NCBI GenBank assembly: GCA_036557705.1
Contig: DATBHB010000066.1
Location: forward strand, 62,001-126,000
DNA length: 64,000 nt
From: VAZQ01 sp036557705
GTDB taxonomy: Bacteria > Pseudomonadota > Alphaproteobacteria > Rhizobiales > Xanthobacteraceae
Direction: 5' to 3'
The translations under genes were made by a program, and so were the position numbers. How positions within the stretch are numbered: the first letter of the stretch is position 1; each line of letters opens with the position of its first letter. This document shows positions 16,169 to 24,174 of this stretch, piece after piece. Below the pieces are notes generated by a model. That model was not told where the DNA came from. It ran no database searches and was given only the letters and a program-made list of their open reading frames with translations.

Positions 16169-16417
16169 ATGACATCGTTCATGATCGTCTGCACAGTGAC
16201 CGGCCAGAAAGTCTCAACCGGTATTCGCATCAACGGCATGGCTTGGAACAAAGATGCGGAATTCTATTCCTTTTCCCGCTGCCCGGCTTGTGGCCGCGAC
16301 CATGAATGGTCTGCCCGAGATGTGACCCTGGAGGCTGAGCCCGCGGCACGTTTGACCGCCGTTCTACTGCAGACCGTTGCCGATGGCGCAGCGAGCTACG
16401 CGGAATTCAGTCGATGA
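16169..16417 (+). CDS. Small zinc-ribbon-like hypothetical protein
   Basis: 82 residues from ATG 16169, preceded by AAAGGAAGGGGG. It starts MTSFMIVCTVTGQKVSTGI and contains SRCPACGRDHEW, one CxxC with nearby His, plus an earlier Cys. Similar short proteins are common in Bradyrhizobium and appear to be metal-binding; function unknown. A FixK-type box lies upstream. Confidence 0.65.
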   Translation: MTSFMIVCTVTGQKVSTGIRINGMAWNKDAEFYSFSRCPACGRDHEWSARDVTLEAEPAARLTAVLLQTVADGAASYAEFSR

Positions 16418-16681
16418 CCGCCTTGGCCAAGGCGCGGTCCAACCGAACCAGTCTTGAGACTGCGATCGAAAAGTAAACGCCCGATTGCGGTCGTGGCATT
16501 GTCCGGTATTCGATTAATGGGCGAAGCCGCGGGCAGCAGGGAAGTACCTATGTGCCCCGCTATCGTGCGCCTCGTGAAGGGGACTCGGCAGTCAAAAGCC
16601 GGTTGAATCTATCAGGCGTCGAAGCACATCATCGCGCAGACTACCGTGACAAGGCGCAAACATGGGCCTACGCCAGAGCAA

Positions 16682-17002
16682 TCATTTCGCCAGTGAACCG
16701 ATATAGGCGGCGAGATCAGCCGCATCGGTTCGCGAGAGCCCCATATCAGGCATCTTGGGATGCGGATCCAGGAGGAAGAACGCGAGCCGATTGACATCGA
16801 AATCGGGCCTGTGCGCGATGGTCGCAAACGGGGGCGCCTCGCCCGTGATCTGCCGTTGGTTGGCTGCCACCACGTGGCAGCTCGAGCACCAGCGCCGCGC
16901 GAGGACCGCACCGTGCTCGGCGTCGGCGGCAAGGGTCGGCGAAAGGCCGATGACCGAGGTTGTGATCAGGAATGCTAGTAAGGCGTTTTTTGTCATTTTC
17001 AT
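16682..17002 (-). CDS. Small periplasmic c-type cytochrome
   Basis: 106 residues with a signal peptide (MKMTKNALLAFLITTSVIG, cleavage after LAA) and one heme-binding CSSCH. A Met in HPKMPDMGLS is the likely sixth ligand. Class I monoheme cytochrome c, probably a soluble electron carrier in the periplasm. It may be co-transcribed with the cytochrome gene upstream at 17206-17532, which has a FixK-type box. The 203-bp gap between the two holds a 19-codon remnant (17077-17136, minus) that resembles an orphan signal peptide. Confidence 0.88.
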   Translation of the reverse strand: MKMTKNALLAFLITTSVIGLSPTLAADAEHGAVLARRWCSSCHVVAANQRQITGEAPPFATIAHRPDFDVNRLAFFLLDPHPKMPDMGLSRTDAADLAAYIGSLAK

Positions 17003-17205
17003 TTCTTCCCGTGGTTGGATACTGCTAGTTCCGGAGCTTTGCTTTGAAACTGGTGATCCCGTTGAATGCGAGTGGATGTTCTACACGTCAGCATCTGCGG
17101 CAATAGCACACTGAGACGCCAATAGGGCGGCAAGCAGCATTTGTTGCGAGTTGGTTGTTTCACGTGGTAACCCCTACTCCCTGTGCCGCCCGCAATGCTA
17201 ATACC

Positions 17206-17532
17206 TCATCGATTGGCGACCTTCAGGCTGAGGACGTAGGCGATAACATCCTGCCTCTGTTCCTGGCTTAACATGAACATTGGCATGCCTGCATGGGGTG
17301 TCGTAAGCGCGACGGTCAGGGCCGCAACCGTCATTCCCGGAGTATTCGCAAGCTCCACAAACGTCGGCGCTCTCGAGTTCGGAGAACGAGGCTGCCCTTG
17401 ACGCGTCGCGTGACATTCGGAGCAGACATTATTTGCCAATTCAAATCCTTTTTCGTGACCGCCGGTCTCCTGTGCTTGGCCCGTGGCCGCCGAAAGCATG
17501 AAGAAGAATAAGAAACAGCAGATATGTTTCAT
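17206..17532 (-). CDS. Small periplasmic c-type cytochrome
   Basis: 108 residues with a signal peptide (hydrophobic ICCFLFFFMLSAATG) and one CSECH heme site; Met residues in AGMPMFMLS can supply the axial ligand. It shares the C-terminal helix pattern (VIAYVLSLK) with the neighbouring cytochrome (LAAYIGSLAK). A FixK-type box lies 75 bp upstream of the start, which suggests expression under oxygen limitation. Confidence 0.88.
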   Translation of the reverse strand: MKHICCFLFFFMLSAATGQAQETGGHEKGFELANNVCSECHATRQGQPRSPNSRAPTFVELANTPGMTVAALTVALTTPHAGMPMFMLSQEQRQDVIAYVLSLKVANR

Positions 17533-17607
17533 GACCAGATCTCCATTGTTCGCGCTCTCGAACTCGTTAAAGGCAGATCACGGTGCGGCGGAATTGCCGA
17601 GACGACA

Positions 17608-17621
17608 TTGATCTAGCTCAA
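17608..17621. promoter_or_regulatory. FixK/FNR-type box TTGATCTAGCTCAA
   Basis: Palindrome differing from TTGAT-N4-ATCAA at one position; 75 bp upstream of the cytochrome c start at 17532 (minus strand). Confidence 0.7.
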
Positions 17622-17764
17622 TGTCGGAAATCCCAACCAAAAGTCGTCAGCTAGTCCAATTGTGCAAGACCCGAAGCATGCGATATGCCGATCAGCGTCG
17701 TTTGTTTTGGTGGGCCAATCTGCTGATCGGAAAAGGAATCTTGATCTGTCCTGCAGGACAGTCG

Positions 17765-18418
17765 TTAAGCGGATTTGGAGTTATCCGAAGTATCGGCGAC
17801 CCCGCCCACAATCCGGGCGACTAGCGCCATACGCACCAGATTGGACAGGCTGGCGGCCTGCATCTTGGTCATGAGATTGGCCCGGTAGATTTCGACGGTG
17901 CGCGGGCTAATGCCAAGATCGAATGCAATCTGCTTGTTGGCGCGGCCGGCGACCAGGCCCCGGAGAACATCCCGCTCGCGGTTCGACAGCGTGGCGAGCC
18001 GGCTCTCGACCTCCGCACGTTCCGCTTGATACCTGCTTTCATTCTCCTGTCGATTGAGTGCAGATCGGATCGCCGCAAGCATCACCTGTTCGGCGAAGGG
18101 CTTTTCAAGAAAATCAATGGCCCCGATTTTCATCGCTTCCACCGCCAGCGGCACGTCTCCATGCCCGGTAACAACTATCACAGGTACAGCGACCTTGAGT
18201 GCCTTCAGCCGTCGCAGCAGCTCGATCCCGTCGATATCCGGCATCCGAACATCGGTGATGATGCAGCCAGATTTGACGTCGGCCGCGACATCCAGAAAGT
18301 CCTTGGCCGAAGCGTAGGTTTTCACCGCGAGATTCGATGTTTGCAGCAGGAACGCGAGCGAATGGCGGATAGCTTCGTCATCGTCGATCACGTGAACAGT
18401 CGTGAGATCAGAGGCCAT
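17765..18418 (-). CDS. FixJ-family response regulator
   Basis: 217 residues: a receiver domain (acidic pocket IDDDE, phospho-acceptor Asp56 in CIITDVRMPDIDG, Thr84 in VVTGHGD, Lys106 in FLEKPF) and a C-terminal LuxR-type helix-turn-helix (LSNRERDVLRGLVAGRANKQIA, SPRTVEIYRANLM). The ATG at 18418 is preceded by GGGGAGGT and is preferred to 18439. It is transcribed divergently from fixL at 18864. It probably responds to the neighbouring FixL or to a kinase elsewhere. Confidence 0.88.
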   Translation of the reverse strand: MASDLTTVHVIDDDEAIRHSLAFLLQTSNLAVKTYASAKDFLDVAADVKSGCIITDVRMPDIDGIELLRRLKALKVAVPVIVVTGHGDVPLAVEAMKIGAIDFLEKPFAEQVMLAAIRSALNRQENESRYQAERAEVESRLATLSNRERDVLRGLVAGRANKQIAFDLGISPRTVEIYRANLMTKMQAASLSNLVRMALVARIVGGVADTSDNSKSA

Positions 18419-18863
18419 GGTCAACCTCCCCGTGGTCACGATGTAAGGGCGAGCCGAACCTGGTGCCGGGCAGGCGCCGCGGCTCCAGGGGGATTCGTCG
18501 GTTGAGGGCGTATGTCAAATTTTGCGCTTTGGATGCGAGCCATTGAAATCGAACTACCCCGGCGCCCAAACCAGCAAGACTACGAAGAGAAGTGCCCTAG
18601 AGGCATTGTACTTCCCAGTTTTCGCCGGGGTCGACAAGGGCCGTCTGGGAGGCGCTTGACCCAGCGAGGGGATACGGGGAGCGCGTCGACGACGCGCACC
18701 GCGCGGCGAAAACAGCTGCCTTCGGCGCTCGATGGACATCGGTGACCCCGCGCGTGGTATCGGCAATGGCACCGCCAACGATGGGTCATTCCCGCTCGCA
18801 TGGACGCGTCCGAAAATTGAACCTATAATTTGGACAGAGCCGACGTGCCTACCGGGGGGCTGC
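18419..18863. other. Divergent intergenic region between the two fixJ/fixL units
   Basis: 445 bp with no convincing gene on either strand. A TATAAT hexamer at 18824-18829 lies 34 bp upstream of the fixL start, without a clear -35. I saw no FixK box here, so the sensor genes are probably not under FixK themselves. Confidence 0.5.
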
Positions 18864-20132
18864 ATGGACTCGGGATCACCTGACAAGCTGCACATTGAAA
18901 GTGAGCGCTCCAATACCACAATTGGACCGCTAGACAGCAGTCGTCCTTTTCGTTCCGAGGACCTTGCTAAACAAGCGCTTGATACTGTCCGTAGTCTAAT
19001 TGAAGAGTTGAACGGCCGCGAAGCCCATTTGCAGGCGATTCTCGCTACCGTGCCGGATGCGATGGTCATAATCGACGAGCGCGGCATTATTCAGTCCTTT
19101 AGCGCGACTGCGGAGCGCCTCTTCGATTTCTCTGCCAATGAAGTGCAGGGTCGCAACGTCAGCATGTTGATGCCTCCTCCCTATCGTCAGGAGCATGACG
19201 GTTATCTGGCTCGATATCTGACAACCGGCGAGCGCCGGATCATAGGTACCGGACGTGTCGTCGTCGGGCAGCGCAAGGATGGGAGCACATTTCCGATGGA
19301 GCTCTCGGTCGGCGAGGTCCTGCTCGAGGGACGGCGTCAGTTTACCGGCTTCGTGCGAGACCTAACCGAACGGCAAACGCATGAGCAGCGATTGCACGAA
19401 GTGCAGGCAGAGTTGCTCCATATTTCCCGCCTTAGCACCATGGGCGAAATGGCATCGACCCTTGCGCATGAGCTCAATCAGCCGCTCGCGGCCATCAGCA
19501 ATTACCTACAGGGGTCAAGACGCCTCTTACAGGATAGCTCGGATAAGAAGGCCGCGCTGATCCTGGAAACATTGGAAAAGGCCGCCGAGCAAGCCCTTCG
19601 TGCCGGACAGGTGATTCAGCGGCTGCGTGACTTCGTTGCCCGCGGCGAGACCGAGCACCGCATCGAAAGCATCAAAAAACTTGTAGAGGAGGCTAGTGCG
19701 CTCGCACTCGTTGGGGCGAAAGAGAAATCGGTCAGGGTGAACTTTCAATTTGATCCCTCCGTCGATCTCGTCCTTGTGGACAAGGTCCAAGTGCAACAGG
19801 TCCTCCTCAATCTTCTGCGCAATGCAGTTGAAGCAATGGAGAACTCGGATCGTCGCGACCTGCTCATCACGACTGCGCCCGCGGTGGACGGAATGATCGC
19901 CATCACTGTCGTCGACACAGGATGTGGAATCGCCCCGGACATAGCTTCGCAGCTCTTCCAACCCTTTGTCAGCAGCAAGCGGCAGGGAATGGGCGTCGGG
20001 CTGTCGATCTCGCGCACCATCGTCGAATCACACGGTGGGGTGATCACGACGGAGCCAAACCCAGGTGGGGGAACCATATTCCGTTTCACCTTGCAAGCCG
20101 TAACCGGCAAGGAGCTCAGCCATGCAGGCTGA
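18864..20132 (+). CDS. fixL: FixL-type oxygen-sensing heme PAS histidine kinase
   Basis: 422 residues from ATG 18864 (GGGGGG upstream). One PAS domain (about 50-170) has EHDGYLARY with His111 at the proximal heme-ligand position and IIGTGRVVVGQRKDG with Arg131 equivalent to the O2-contacting Arg of Bradyrhizobium FixL. The kinase core follows: His202 in LAHELNQPLAAISNY, N-box LLNLLRNAVEA, and the glycine-rich boxes DTGCGIAPD and GMGVGLSISRTI. There are no membrane helices, as in the soluble B. japonicum FixL. In the deoxy form FixL phosphorylates FixJ. It overlaps the fixJ start by 11 nt. Confidence 0.93.
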   Translation: MDSGSPDKLHIESERSNTTIGPLDSSRPFRSEDLAKQALDTVRSLIEELNGREAHLQAILATVPDAMVIIDERGIIQSFSATAERLFDFSANEVQGRNVSMLMPPPYRQEHDGYLARYLTTGERRIIGTGRVVVGQRKDGSTFPMELSVGEVLLEGRRQFTGFVRDLTERQTHEQRLHEVQAELLHISRLSTMGEMASTLAHELNQPLAAISNYLQGSRRLLQDSSDKKAALILETLEKAAEQALRAGQVIQRLRDFVARGETEHRIESIKKLVEEASALALVGAKEKSVRVNFQFDPSVDLVLVDKVQVQQVLLNLLRNAVEAMENSDRRDLLITTAPAVDGMIAITVVDTGCGIAPDIASQLFQPFVSSKRQGMGVGLSISRTIVESHGGVITTEPNPGGGTIFRFTLQAVTGKELSHAG

Positions 20133-20718
20133 ACAGGTCGTGCACGTGATCGACGACGACGATGCGGCGCGCGATTCCCTCGCCTTCCTGCTCCGGACGG
20201 CAGAATATCCTGTGCGCGCCTATGGGTCCGCTGCTGCCTTTCTTGATGATTTCAAAAGCACAGAACTCGGCTGCATAATCACGGATATGAGAATGCCCGG
20301 GATCGATGGTCTTGAACTCCTGCGTCGCCTTAAGGACCGGCAGATAAGCACGCCGGTGATCGTTGTGACCGGCCACGCCGATGTTCCACTTGCCTTGGAG
20401 CCGATCAAAGCCGGGGCGGCGGACTTCATCGAGAAGCCGTATGACCACGAGACATTGCTCGGGGCAGTAAACTCAGCCCTCGGCGGCAAATCCCGAGCTA
20501 TGGAAAGGTCCGAAATTCAGGGGCGGGTGGCAACCCTGTCTCCTTCGGAGCGCCAAGTCCTCAATGGTCTGGTGGCCGGACAATCGAACAAGGCGATCGC
20601 ATCCCGGCTTCAGGTCAATCTGCACACCATTGAAGTGCAAAGAGCCAGCATCATGGAGAAGATGCAGGCAACAAGCCTTTCCCGCCTCGTGAGGATGATG
20701 TTCCTGATAGCTTCCTGA
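20122..20718 (+). CDS. fixJ: FixJ response regulator
   Basis: 198 residues: a receiver domain with DDDD acidic pocket, Asp55 in CIITDMRMPGIDG, Thr83 and Lys105, followed by a LuxR-type helix-turn-helix (LSPSERQVLNGLVAGQSNKAIA). The start overlaps the end of fixL, so the two are coupled. In rhizobia phospho-FixJ activates fixK; a FixK-like gene sits 10.8 kb downstream in the same element. Confidence 0.92.
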   Translation: MQAEQVVHVIDDDDAARDSLAFLLRTAEYPVRAYGSAAAFLDDFKSTELGCIITDMRMPGIDGLELLRRLKDRQISTPVIVVTGHADVPLALEPIKAGAADFIEKPYDHETLLGAVNSALGGKSRAMERSEIQGRVATLSPSERQVLNGLVAGQSNKAIASRLQVNLHTIEVQRASIMEKMQATSLSRLVRMMFLIAS

Positions 20719-20844
20719 GCAGCGGGAACTCACAAACCCCTTCTTCAGTTGAGGTTGTTGGCTCCGGTTTGCGCCAAATCAAAGCGCGGCAGGTATTTTG
20801 ATGGCGTGTTGACCTTTACCGCCAGAGCTCAAGGCGACCAAAGA

Positions 20845-21267
20845 ATGGACCCAGCCGTTCCCGAGACGAAGCGAAGGCCTCTTGTCATCGTCGTTGACGA
20901 TGATTCGGCCGTGAGAAATTCGCATCAATTCTGGCTTGAGCTAGAAGGATTCGACGTGCGCGCCTATCCCGGGCCCAACGAGTTGCTGAGTGAGCGCGAT
21001 TTGCGTGACTCCGGCTGTCTGATTGTCAACTATCAGATGCCAGCCATGAATGGGCTGGAGCTGGTTGCCAGGTTGCGGGATCGCGGCTTTAAGATGCCGG
21101 CCATCCTTGTCACCGGTCATTCTAACGCAAACCTGCGGAAGCGAGCCGCTGCTGCTGGAGTTTCGATTGTCGAGAAGCCATTCCTTAGCGGTCAGTTAAC
21201 TGATTGTATTCGACGCACGTTCGATAAACATTACGGACAGAGCCCTGATAGCTATATCGGCGCATAG
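20845..21267 (+). CDS. Single-domain response regulator with Asp-to-Asn at the phosphorylation site
   Basis: 140 residues from ATG 20845 (MDPAVPETKRRPLVIVVDDD). It is a receiver domain only. The acidic pocket DDD, Thr90 in LVTGHSN and Lys111 in VEKPF are kept, but the usual phospho-Asp is Asn62 in CLIVNYQMPAMNG (codon AAC). Such a protein should not be phosphorylated in the normal way and may be constitutive or act as a decoy or docking partner for FixL. It directly follows fixLJ on the same strand. An upstream start at 20749 is possible but unlike the family. Confidence 0.82.
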   Translation: MDPAVPETKRRPLVIVVDDDSAVRNSHQFWLELEGFDVRAYPGPNELLSERDLRDSGCLIVNYQMPAMNGLELVARLRDRGFKMPAILVTGHSNANLRKRAAAAGVSIVEKPFLSGQLTDCIRRTFDKHYGQSPDSYIGA

Positions 21268-21427
21268 CCATCTCGAGTCGATTTCTGGTTTCCCCCTTGC
21301 GCTCGGGTGACCAGGGGCGGCTCCCGCCCCAGTCCCCTCGGGTATTTCTATCCCACGCTGACGGGTGCTTGAGTGTTGCGAATTCGGCGAGTTCCGGGTT
21401 CCGGCGCGAGACCGAAGTGAATGTCCT

Positions 21428-21709
21428 TCAATCCCCAGCCAATCCTCTCTCGGTTTCGGGGTGCTGTACGAGAAAGTGCTGCAGTGCTCCAAATAGCTCG
21501 GCAGCGTGCTTAATTCGACCATCATCAAGCGCTTTTTGGATGTCCTCAATGATCATGGTGCGAATGGCTTGGCCACCGTGCGGCTGTTGGAGCAAATAGC
21601 TGGCCAAAGCGCTCGCGGCAATCTCGGGGAGATGCTCGTGCTCGCTGATGGCGGCGACCTGATCTTCATCAAGGCCGCAAAGGGCGATGCAATCTTGTAG
21701 GGTGATCAT
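21428..21709 (-). CDS. Conserved hypothetical protein, all-helical
   Basis: 93 residues, MITLQDCIALCGLDEDQVAAI followed by EHLPEIAASALASYLL and a hydrophobic-patterned helix AAELFGALQHFLVQHP. I recognise it as a short family common in Bradyrhizobium and Rhodopseudomonas, without known function. A perfect FixK palindrome sits 55 bp upstream, the best-matched box in the window, so it is very likely an oxygen-regulated gene. Confidence 0.75.
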   Translation of the reverse strand: MITLQDCIALCGLDEDQVAAISEHEHLPEIAASALASYLLQQPHGGQAIRTMIIEDIQKALDDGRIKHAAELFGALQHFLVQHPETERGLAGD

Positions 21710-21764
21710 GGTTATGCTCCGGTCGAGGTTCTCGGGAACGTATTTTACCCATGCTCAAAGAGCC

Positions 21765-21778
21765 TTGATCGAAATCAA
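21765..21778. promoter_or_regulatory. FixK/FNR-type box TTGATCGAAATCAA (perfect)
   Basis: Exact TTGAT-N4-ATCAA; 55 bp upstream of the gene starting at 21709 (minus strand). Confidence 0.8.
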
Positions 21779-21803
21779 ATGCGCGAGCCAGGACATCCAG
21801 GGC

Positions 21804-22496
21804 TCAGGTTACGAAAGCGCTCTCGTATTGCCAGCTCAGATGATCTTCGACTCTCTTGACCCCTGGAGTACTCTCTACCAAAACGTTCAGCGCCTTCCGT
21901 TGTGCCCCATCAGTTATTGTACCCCACAGGTCAACGATACCGTTGCGAACGATGACGTCCACGAATGTGCCGGTAGTCCAGCTTTGTTCGCGGATGGAAG
22001 CCATAATCGCTTGACGGATCACCTCGTCATTGTCGGCATGCCTTTGGGCTGATCTAAGAATACTTGCGAGCGCAAGCATCAAGTCGGCGCGACTGACTAT
22101 GCCCACGACCTTGCTACGCCGCATGACAGGCAAGCGTTTGATCTTATGGGTTTCCATGATCTGGACGACCTGATCGAGCGGGGCAACCTCCGTCACGGTC
22201 ACGGGGTCGCGGGTCATCACCTCTTGTACTTTGAGCCCGTGCTGACGGACGTAGTCTTTCGCGGCCTCTGCAGGACCGAATAGGGCATCGAGCCAGCGCG
22301 AGCGCTTGCGTTCCGTGCCGGTCTCCGGGCGGTGCAGAAAATCACTCTCGGTCACGATCCCAACAAGCTTATCTTCGTGAGCAACCACCGGCAGGCCGCT
22401 AATATGGTTTTTCAGCATCAGCTTGATGGCTTCGCGGATCGTCGCCTCCGGCGAAACTGAAATGACGCGCCGTGTCATTACGTCCGATACTTTCAT
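21804..22496 (-). CDS. CBS-CBS-BON domain protein
   Basis: 230 residues from ATG 22496 (MKVSDVMTRRVISVSPEA). Two CBS motifs (HISGLPVVAHEDKLVGIVTESDF and IKRLPVMRRSKVVGIVSRADL) form a Bateman pair that usually binds adenine nucleotides; a C-terminal BON domain (VIVRNGIVDLWGTITD, GVKRVEDHLSW) is typical of envelope or lipid-contact proteins. No signal peptide is seen. It lies downstream of hsp20 on the same strand, likely co-transcribed under that gene's FixK box. Confidence 0.85.
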   Translation of the reverse strand: MKVSDVMTRRVISVSPEATIREAIKLMLKNHISGLPVVAHEDKLVGIVTESDFLHRPETGTERKRSRWLDALFGPAEAAKDYVRQHGLKVQEVMTRDPVTVTEVAPLDQVVQIMETHKIKRLPVMRRSKVVGIVSRADLMLALASILRSAQRHADNDEVIRQAIMASIREQSWTTGTFVDVIVRNGIVDLWGTITDGAQRKALNVLVESTPGVKRVEDHLSWQYESAFVT

Positions 22497-22612
22497 CGTG
22501 ATCGCCCGCTTGTCTCCAAATGGAAGCATCATCGCCTGAGGTAAAGGGGCTGCGCTTGCTCGCGCAAACCCCCCACGGCTGTCGCAGGACATTGGTGCAG
22601 CGATCGGAATTG

Positions 22613-23152
22613 TTACGCAGCAGCCTTTACTTCGATCTTCTTTGCCGGCGTCTGCGCTTCCGCTTTCTTCGGAAGCGTCACAGTGAGCACGCCCTTCTTG
22701 AAGTGTGCCTCGATCTTGCTTTCATCGACGTTCTCAGGCACGCCGAAGGAGCGTTCGAATGATCCGAAGCGGCGCTCGTTGAGATAGTAGTCCTTCTTCT
22801 TCTCCTCTTTTTGTTCCTGCTTCTCGCCCTTGATGGTCAGAGCACCGTTCGCGACCTTCACTTCAATATTCTTCTCGTCCATCCCCGGCAGCTCAGCCGT
22901 GATCTCATAGGCCTTCTGGCTCTCAGCGACGTCGACGGCCGGTGCACTGCTCCAGGTCACTTCGCGGCGCCAGAACGGCTCGATGTCGAACGCGGAGCGA
23001 CGGAACGGGCTCGGCCAGAATCCTCCTCCGAAAGTATCGAAAATCCGGTCGACCTCCCGGCGTAAGGCTTCGAACGGCCGCCACTCCGGCACGGGAGCAA
23101 GCTGCCCCTTCTTTTCCTCGGTGGTTACCTGCAGTTTGGTTGGTTCGGCCAT
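22613..23152 (-). CDS. Hsp20/alpha-crystallin small heat-shock protein
   Basis: 179 residues. The central alpha-crystallin domain is marked by VDVAESQKAYEITAELPGM and ends with GVLTVTLPKK; the C-terminal IEV supplies an I-x-V oligomerisation motif. It is an ATP-independent holdase in the cytoplasm. Its start is 61 bp from a FixK-type box, which ties it to the low-oxygen set rather than to heat control; no ROSE-type element was seen in the leader. Confidence 0.92.
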   Translation of the reverse strand: MAEPTKLQVTTEEKKGQLAPVPEWRPFEALRREVDRIFDTFGGGFWPSPFRRSAFDIEPFWRREVTWSSAPAVDVAESQKAYEITAELPGMDEKNIEVKVANGALTIKGEKQEQKEEKKKDYYLNERRFGSFERSFGVPENVDESKIEAHFKKGVLTVTLPKKAEAQTPAKKIEVKAAA

Positions 23153-23213
23153 GGCTAGGGTTCTCCTTTCAGGTTGGATAGAAGCTACCTAAAGCCGCGG
23201 ACGAATGACCGTC

Positions 23214-23227
23214 TTGATCTGTGTCAA
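23214..23227. promoter_or_regulatory. FixK/FNR-type box TTGATCTGTGTCAA
   Basis: One deviation from the consensus; 61 bp upstream of hsp20 (minus strand). Confidence 0.7.
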
Positions 23228-23344
23228 ACCTATTTGGTCTAGCACCTGCCCGGCTCTGTAACACCAGAAGAAATCTCCACGAACCCGCACCAGGGCCTAT
23301 CGCCTCCAGGAAGACATGGAATGCTTGGGCTATGACCAGGGATT

Positions 23345-23358
23345 TTGACGCAAATCAA
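23345..23358. promoter_or_regulatory. FixK/FNR-type box TTGACGCAAATCAA
   Basis: One deviation from TTGAT-N4-ATCAA; 85 bp upstream of the plus-strand gene at 23444. Together with the box at 23214 it makes this divergent region doubly controlled. Confidence 0.65.
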
Positions 23359-23443
23359 GGCGGATGAAATCACGGCAGCGTTGCTGGGGCACATAGGCAG
23401 ATGGAAAGCCAATGCACGTTTTGAACCAAACAGGAGAACGACC

Positions 23444-24136
23444 ATGAATAGGCTCATCCTGGCGACCTGGACGGCTATTGCACTCGGCGGTGCCACCACT
23501 TGGGCCCAAACCCCGTCCGCTGATTTCCACCATTCACCTGCGGCCGGATCACACTCATCTGAGCGAGCGGAATCGACACCAGCAGTAGGGCAGTCCGGCA
23601 CGGGCGAACAGCAGGGCACGGGTGGTGTGCCAATGATGAGCATGATGGGCAACATGCCTATGATGCCTATGGAAATGATGCGCATGGCAGCGGCGGCCAT
23701 GGGAGGCATGGCAACCGTTGATCACATCGAGGGCCGCATTGCCTTTCTGCGCGCGGAGCTCAGGATCACCGAGGCACAGACGACTGTTTGGAACGCCTTC
23801 GCTGATGCGCTGCGCGCGAATTCGAAAACCTTGGGCGACGCGCGTGCTGCCCCGATGCCGCAGCCAGATGCCGGCCTACAGCAAGCGCCAACGATTACGG
23901 ACCGCCTCGACGTGCAAGAGCGGTGGTTGACCGCGCAGCTTGAAGCTACCAAATCGATCAAATCTGCCCTGACCAACCTCTACAGTGCACTGTCAGACGA
24001 TCAAAAGAAAATAGCGGACGAGATCGTACCCGCGGGCCTGGGAATGGGAATGATGGCGATGATGGGCAGGCAGATGCCACCTGGACAGATGATGCAGACT
24101 GGCCAACCGCGGCTGATGCAGCCAGGCGGCCGGTGA
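23444..24136 (+). CDS. Methionine-rich Spy/CpxP-like periplasmic protein
   Basis: 230 residues from ATG 23444 (AGGAGAACGACC before it) with a signal peptide ending in TTWAQ. The mature protein has a Met cluster (MMSMMGNMPMMPMEMMRM), two LTxxQ-like helices (LRITEAQTTVWNAF and LYSALSDDQKKIAD), and a Met/Gly/Pro-rich tail. The LTxxQ fold is shared by the Spy/CpxP envelope chaperones and metal-sensing relatives. Met clusters suggest Cu(I) or other soft-metal binding; that is inference. It is followed 38 nt later by the K+ channel gene. Confidence 0.75.
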   Translation: MNRLILATWTAIALGGATTWAQTPSADFHHSPAAGSHSSERAESTPAVGQSGTGEQQGTGGVPMMSMMGNMPMMPMEMMRMAAAAMGGMATVDHIEGRIAFLRAELRITEAQTTVWNAFADALRANSKTLGDARAAPMPQPDAGLQQAPTITDRLDVQERWLTAQLEATKSIKSALTNLYSALSDDQKKIADEIVPAGLGMGMMAMMGRQMPPGQMMQTGQPRLMQPGGR

Positions 24137-24174
24137 TCAGGAGAGACTAAACAATTGAAACCAGGGCCTTGGGC

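Noticed and set aside
17077..17136. Nineteen-codon signal-peptide-like frame (MLLAALLASQCAIAADADV) between the two cytochrome genes
   Set aside because: Too short for a protein and followed by stop; probably a remnant of a lost exported-protein gene.
18554..19087. 177-codon minus-strand frame overlapping the fixL start
   Set aside because: Overlaps a secure kinase gene and has no recognisable features.
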